A DNA stretch of 25,165 nucleotides, taken from the NCBI GenBank assembly GCA_047971685.1, contig JBKDZW010000015.1:1-25165 (forward strand), read 5' to 3'. Every line of letters begins with the position of its first letter. The first letter of the stretch is position 1. Of this stretch, positions 22,195-25,165 are shown piece after piece. The notes beneath the pieces were generated by a model. It did not search any database and was not told the origin of the DNA. It saw only the letters and a program-made list of their open reading frames with translations. A program made the translations under genes and the position numbers. This DNA is from JAJXWB01 sp047971685 (GTDB taxonomy: Bacteria > Pseudomonadota > Alphaproteobacteria > Rhizobiales > Beijerinckiaceae).

Positions 22195-23148
22195 ATGTCC
22201 GCTGAGACCGCCAGCCCGCCGTCAACGCCCACGAGCAGAAGCACAATCCGCGTCGCCGAAGCCCCGCTCGTGCCTGCATCGAGCATCGCCGGCCGTACGC
22301 TGATCATCGTGGTGGCGATCATGACATTCCTGGCCTCGCTCGCTGCGGGCGGCGCGGTTCTGATCGGTCAGGCCAGCCGGGAATGGCGCTCGACCGTGTC
22401 GCGTGAAGCGACCATTCAGCTCAAGCCGGCGACGAACCGGGATATTGACGCCGATCTGAACCGGATTGTGCAGGTCGCACGGACCATGCCCGGCGTGGCC
22501 GATGTCCGGGCCATGACAAAACACGAATCGGAACTGCTGCTCGAGCCCTGGCTCGGACAGGGCGTCAATCTCGATGAAATCCCGGTTCCCCGTATGATCG
22601 TGCTGAAGCTCGCCGCAGGCGTCAGCGTGGATTTCGATCAATTGCGACGTCGCATCGTTGAAATATCGCCAAACGCCAATCTCGACGATCATCGTGTCTG
22701 GTCCGAGAGATTGGCCGATATGGCCAATGCGCTTGTTGCAATCGCCGTCTTCCTGCTCGTCCTGATCATTACGGCGATGGCGCTCGCGATTTCCTTTGCC
22801 ACGCACGGCGCAATGGCGGGAAATCGCGAGATCATCGAAGTCCTGCATTTTGTCGGCGCCAGCGATCAGTTCATTTCGAGGCAATTCCAGCGCCGATTTC
22901 TCCGGCTTGGATTGCGCGGCGGCCTGATCGGCGCAGGAATGGCGTCCCTCACGTTTCTGGCTGCGGGATTGCTCTCGCAAAGGCTGGCCGCCACGCCGAG
23001 CGGCGAGCAGCTCGAAGCTCTGTTCGGCTCCTTTTCCATCGGCTGGCTCGGTTATTCGGCGATTGCCGCGATCGCCGTCCTGAGCGCCGTCCTATCCGGT
23101 CAAACCTCGCGTATGATCGTTTTCCGTCGCTTGCGGCGCCTGGCCTGA
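22195..23148 (+). CDS. ftsX: Cell division protein FtsX (permease-like)
   Basis: FtsX is the membrane partner of FtsE. The 317 residues have a Pro/Ser/Thr-rich N-terminal tail of about 30 residues, TM1 at about 35-58, a periplasmic domain with MPGVADVRAMTKHESELLLEPWLG, and three more helices (ALVAIAVFLLVLIITAMAL, the GGLIGAGMASLTFLAAGLL region, SAIAAIAVLSAVLSG), the usual four-helix topology. ATG 22195 has AAAGGTGG upstream; a TTG overlapping the ftsE end is less likely. It lies 11 bp after ftsE and 13 bp before plsC, so the three genes form one operon. Confidence 0.92.
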   Translation: MSAETASPPSTPTSRSTIRVAEAPLVPASSIAGRTLIIVVAIMTFLASLAAGGAVLIGQASREWRSTVSREATIQLKPATNRDIDADLNRIVQVARTMPGVADVRAMTKHESELLLEPWLGQGVNLDEIPVPRMIVLKLAAGVSVDFDQLRRRIVEISPNANLDDHRVWSERLADMANALVAIAVFLLVLIITAMALAISFATHGAMAGNREIIEVLHFVGASDQFISRQFQRRFLRLGLRGGLIGAGMASLTFLAAGLLSQRLAATPSGEQLEALFGSFSIGWLGYSAIAAIAVLSAVLSGQTSRMIVFRRLRRLA

Positions 23149-23161
23149 CCGAGATCGCCTC

Positions 23162-23989
23162 ATGGGAATGCAAACGAACATGCCCGATGAACGCCTGACG
23201 CAAACGCCGGTTATTGGCCAGAGCCGCCGCATTTCGATCGGAGTGCGGTCCGCGGTTTTCAATCTGCTGTTCTATGTGAACCTTATTCTTTTGATGCTGG
23301 CCGGGCTGCCATCCGTCCTTATGGGGCGTGGTCCGGCGACTTTCATGGCGCGCGCCTGGGCGAGAACTTCGCTCTGGCTGCTGAAGGCCATCTGCGGGAT
23401 CAAAGTGGAGTTTCGCGGGCTCGATCAGATTCCTGCGGGTGGAGCGGTGGTTGCGCCAAAGCATCAGTCGATCCTTGAAACTTTCGCGCTTACGCTCGTC
23501 GTCGACAATTTTTCTTACGTCCACAAGCGCGAACTGACCTGGGTGCCCTTGTTCGGCTGGTATCTCTGGGCGGTCGATCAAATTTCCATCAATCGCGCTT
23601 CGGGTTCTACGGCGTTGAATCAGGTGACGAACGGGGTTGCCGAGTTTCTCAAGCTGAAGCGCCGGATCATACTGTTCCCCGAGGGCACGCGCCGCGCCGT
23701 CGGCGCGCCGCCGAATTACAAATACGGGGTCACGCATATCTATACGACCTTGAATGCGCGCGTCGTGCCGGTGGCGCTCAACACGGGATTGTATTGGCCG
23801 CGCCGGAGTTTTCTGCGCAATCCCGGCGTCGCCGTCATCGAATTCCTGCCGGCGATCGAGCCGGGATTATCGAAGGACGAGTTTTCCCAACGCCTTCAGG
23901 AAGCCGTCGAAAACGGCGTCGGCATGCTCGTCGAAGAATCCCTGCGCGCCGATCCCGCCCTCGCCGCCACAATGCGGCAACGACTGTGA
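23162..23989 (+). CDS. Lysophospholipid acyltransferase family protein (PlsC-like)
   Basis: This is a predicted 1-acyl-sn-glycerol-3-phosphate acyltransferase or related glycerolipid acyltransferase at the inner membrane. The 275 residues have a hydrophobic segment (about 31-55), the catalytic block H101-QSIL-E106 (an HX4E form of HX4D), FGWYLWAVDQISINR, FPEGTRR (172-178) for phosphate binding, and VPVALNTGLYWPRR. HX4E is seen in related alphaproteobacterial and betaproteobacterial proteins, so it is probably active. It follows ftsEX by 13 bp and converges on tyrC with 13 bp between stop codons. Exact substrate is not known, so no symbol is given. Confidence 0.9.
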   Translation: MGMQTNMPDERLTQTPVIGQSRRISIGVRSAVFNLLFYVNLILLMLAGLPSVLMGRGPATFMARAWARTSLWLLKAICGIKVEFRGLDQIPAGGAVVAPKHQSILETFALTLVVDNFSYVHKRELTWVPLFGWYLWAVDQISINRASGSTALNQVTNGVAEFLKLKRRIILFPEGTRRAVGAPPNYKYGVTHIYTTLNARVVPVALNTGLYWPRRSFLRNPGVAVIEFLPAIEPGLSKDEFSQRLQEAVENGVGMLVEESLRADPALAATMRQRL

Positions 23990-24002
23990 CCGGCAACCGA
24001 GA

Positions 24003-24965
24003 TTATTGAGGATCGGACTGGTGGCGGCCGAAGTCGGGCGCTGCGGTTTCCTGACCGCTTTCGATAATGGAGCGCCGGATATTGCGGGTTCGCGTGAACA
24101 GGGCGAACAATCCGTCGCCGTCGCCCCAGCGGATCATTCGTTGCAGCGCGCTCAAATCTTCAGTGAACCGCCCGAGAATTTCCAGAACGGCTTCCTTGTT
24201 GTTCAGAAATACGTCGCGCCACATGGTCGGATCGGATGCGGCGATGCGTGTAAAATCACGGAATCCGCCTGCCGAAAATTTGATGACCTCGGACTGGGTG
24301 ACGGTTTCGAGATCGTCCGCCGTACCGACGATATTGTAGGCGATGAGATGGGGAACATGACTGGTGATTGCGAGCACCAGATCATGATGCTCTGCCGACA
24401 TAATCTCGACATTGCTTCCCGCCGCTGTCCAGAAATCCGAGAGCCTTGCCAGCGCAGCGGGGTCGGCGTCGGTTGGCGGCGTGAGAATACACCACCGATT
24501 GAGAAACAGGGTCGCAAAGCCCGCGTCCGGTCCCGATTCCTCGGTGCCGGCGACGGGATGAGCCGGGATCAGATGAACGCCCGCCGGCAGGAGCGGAGCG
24601 ACAGCGGCGACGACGGCGCCTTTCACGGAACCGACATCGCTAACGATCGCGCCCGGCGATAGTTTGGTTGCTATGGCTTCGGCGACGCTCCGGTTGGCGC
24701 CGACCGGCACGCACAGAATGACGAGATCGGCGCCGGCAACCGCATCGGCGAGAGCGGTCGTCGCCTCATCGGCAAGCCCCAATTCCAGGACGCGCGTGCA
24801 AACCGCAGGTGAAATATCGGCCGCCGTCAGATTGCGTGCGAGATTGTTGCGGCGCGCCACCCGCAACAACGACGACCCGATCAGGCCGCAACCGATGATG
24901 GTCGCCTTCTCAAACAGGGGCGTTGCCAGTTTCTTGTTCCAGGCGTCGGGCGTCATGTCAGGCAT
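24003..24965 (-). CDS. tyrC: Prephenate/arogenate dehydrogenase
   Basis: This NAD(P)-dependent enzyme oxidatively decarboxylates prephenate and/or arogenate in tyrosine synthesis. The 320 residues show the Rossmann motif IIGCGLIGSS (GxGxxG near 25-30), SDVGSVKGAVV, the substrate-binding His in HPVAGTEESGPDAG, and TSHVPHLIAYNIV with the second conserved His, then FSAGGFRDFTRIAASDPTMW. ATG 24963-24965 was chosen; it lies 2 bases before the upstream gene's stop codon, so the two are translationally coupled. ATG 24956 is another possibility. The frame extends 21 codons further upstream, overlapping that gene, which is less likely. No ACT domain is present. Confidence 0.93.
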   Translation of the reverse strand: MPDMTPDAWNKKLATPLFEKATIIGCGLIGSSLLRVARRNNLARNLTAADISPAVCTRVLELGLADEATTALADAVAGADLVILCVPVGANRSVAEAIATKLSPGAIVSDVGSVKGAVVAAVAPLLPAGVHLIPAHPVAGTEESGPDAGFATLFLNRWCILTPPTDADPAALARLSDFWTAAGSNVEIMSAEHHDLVLAITSHVPHLIAYNIVGTADDLETVTQSEVIKFSAGGFRDFTRIAASDPTMWRDVFLNNKEAVLEILGRFTEDLSALQRMIRWGDGDGLFALFTRTRNIRRSIIESGQETAAPDFGRHQSDPQ

Positions 24966-25165
24966 TGGGTGTCTTGCGCTGGTCAGGTTGAGCGGATGGA
25001 ACAAAAGGCGCGGCATGACTGCCCACAAACAGAGGCTCGGCCGTCATGAGCCCGATGGCCTCAAACGCGCCTCGAGCGGCGTCAAGCCCGCCTTGGCCGG
25101 GAAAGCCCATAAGCACCGACAGACCCCGTTCATCGACAGCATTACCGACCAACTGGCCGCCGGCG
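24958..25165 (-). CDS. C-terminal part of an unrecognised gene upstream of tyrC (partial)
   Basis: An open frame of 68 codons plus TGA (24958-24960) enters from the right edge on the minus strand. Its stop lies within the start region of tyrC, the usual sign of a coupled operon, and its codon use is typical of the window. Visible sequence includes ERGLSVLMGFPGQGGLDAAR and a tail ending SAQPDQRKTPNA. I do not recognise the family; it does not look like the end of HisC or chorismate mutase, which often precede tyrC. Confidence 0.55.
   Translation of the reverse strand, partial: AGGQLVGNAVDERGLSVLMGFPGQGGLDAARGAFEAIGLMTAEPLFVGSHAAPFVPSAQPDQRKTPNA

Noticed and set aside
1..25165. CRISPR array, prophage, toxin-antitoxin or defence cluster
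   Set aside because: No regularly spaced repeats and no matching protein families were seen; apart from the IS, the genes are conserved housekeeping or conserved hypothetical.

Overview
The window looks like an ordinary, GC-rich chromosomal segment of an alphaproteobacterium of the Hyphomicrobiales (Rhizobiales) type. The basis is gene content and order: the ATP synthase zeta-inhibitor gene, purC-purS-purQ ... purL-bolA-grxD, a Bradyrhizobium-like tlpA divergent from argH-lptM-lysA, a TIGR02302/DUF4175 protein, HIG1-adenosyltransferase-etfBA-hbd, and ftsEX-plsC-tyrC. Genus cannot be fixed from sequence reading alone; a methylotroph/Beijerinckiaceae-like or Bradyrhizobium-like relative is a guess.

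Layout. 1-77 is the 3' tail of an unidentified protein. 120-978 is a complete IS5-family (IS427-group-like) insertion sequence whose transposase needs a -1 frameshift; it landed 19 bp upstream of thpR. thpR (998-1558, +) overlaps xerC (-) tail to tail. The zeta-subunit gene (-) and the purine operon purC-purS-purQ (+) diverge from a control region with several palindromes. An OmpW-type porin gene (-) separates purQ from purL, and the ompW/purL intergenic region carries a good FNR/FixK-type box. purL is followed by bolA and a CGFS glutaredoxin gene, linking purine synthesis (PurF and PurL chemistry) with Fe-S trafficking by position only. A basic secreted protein of unknown role (-) follows.

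From 10.2 kb, tlpA (-) diverges from argH-lptM-lysA (arginine and lysine synthesis, with a small lipoprotein of the LPS translocon between them). A long TIGR02302 membrane protein follows. The next group is a HIG1 twin-TM protein, a PduO-type cobalamin adenosyltransferase, etfB-etfA and a 3-hydroxybutyryl-CoA dehydrogenase: electron transfer and acyl-CoA/hydroxybutyrate metabolism. An HNH endonuclease gene converges on a single-TM DUF3426-like protein gene, which diverges from ftsE-ftsX-plsC (division and envelope). tyrC (-) and the end of an unrecognised upstream gene close the window.

I found no CRISPR array, tRNA, rRNA, toxin-antitoxin, defence island or clearly new multi-gene system. The less routine signals are the IS and its placement, a small dispersed palindromic repeat (three good copies, one doubtful), phased palindromes ahead of purC, the FNR-type box by ompW, a hairpin at the zeta/xerC junction, and the zinc-finger-less DUF3426-like protein. 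There is no gene-free stretch longer than 300 bases.
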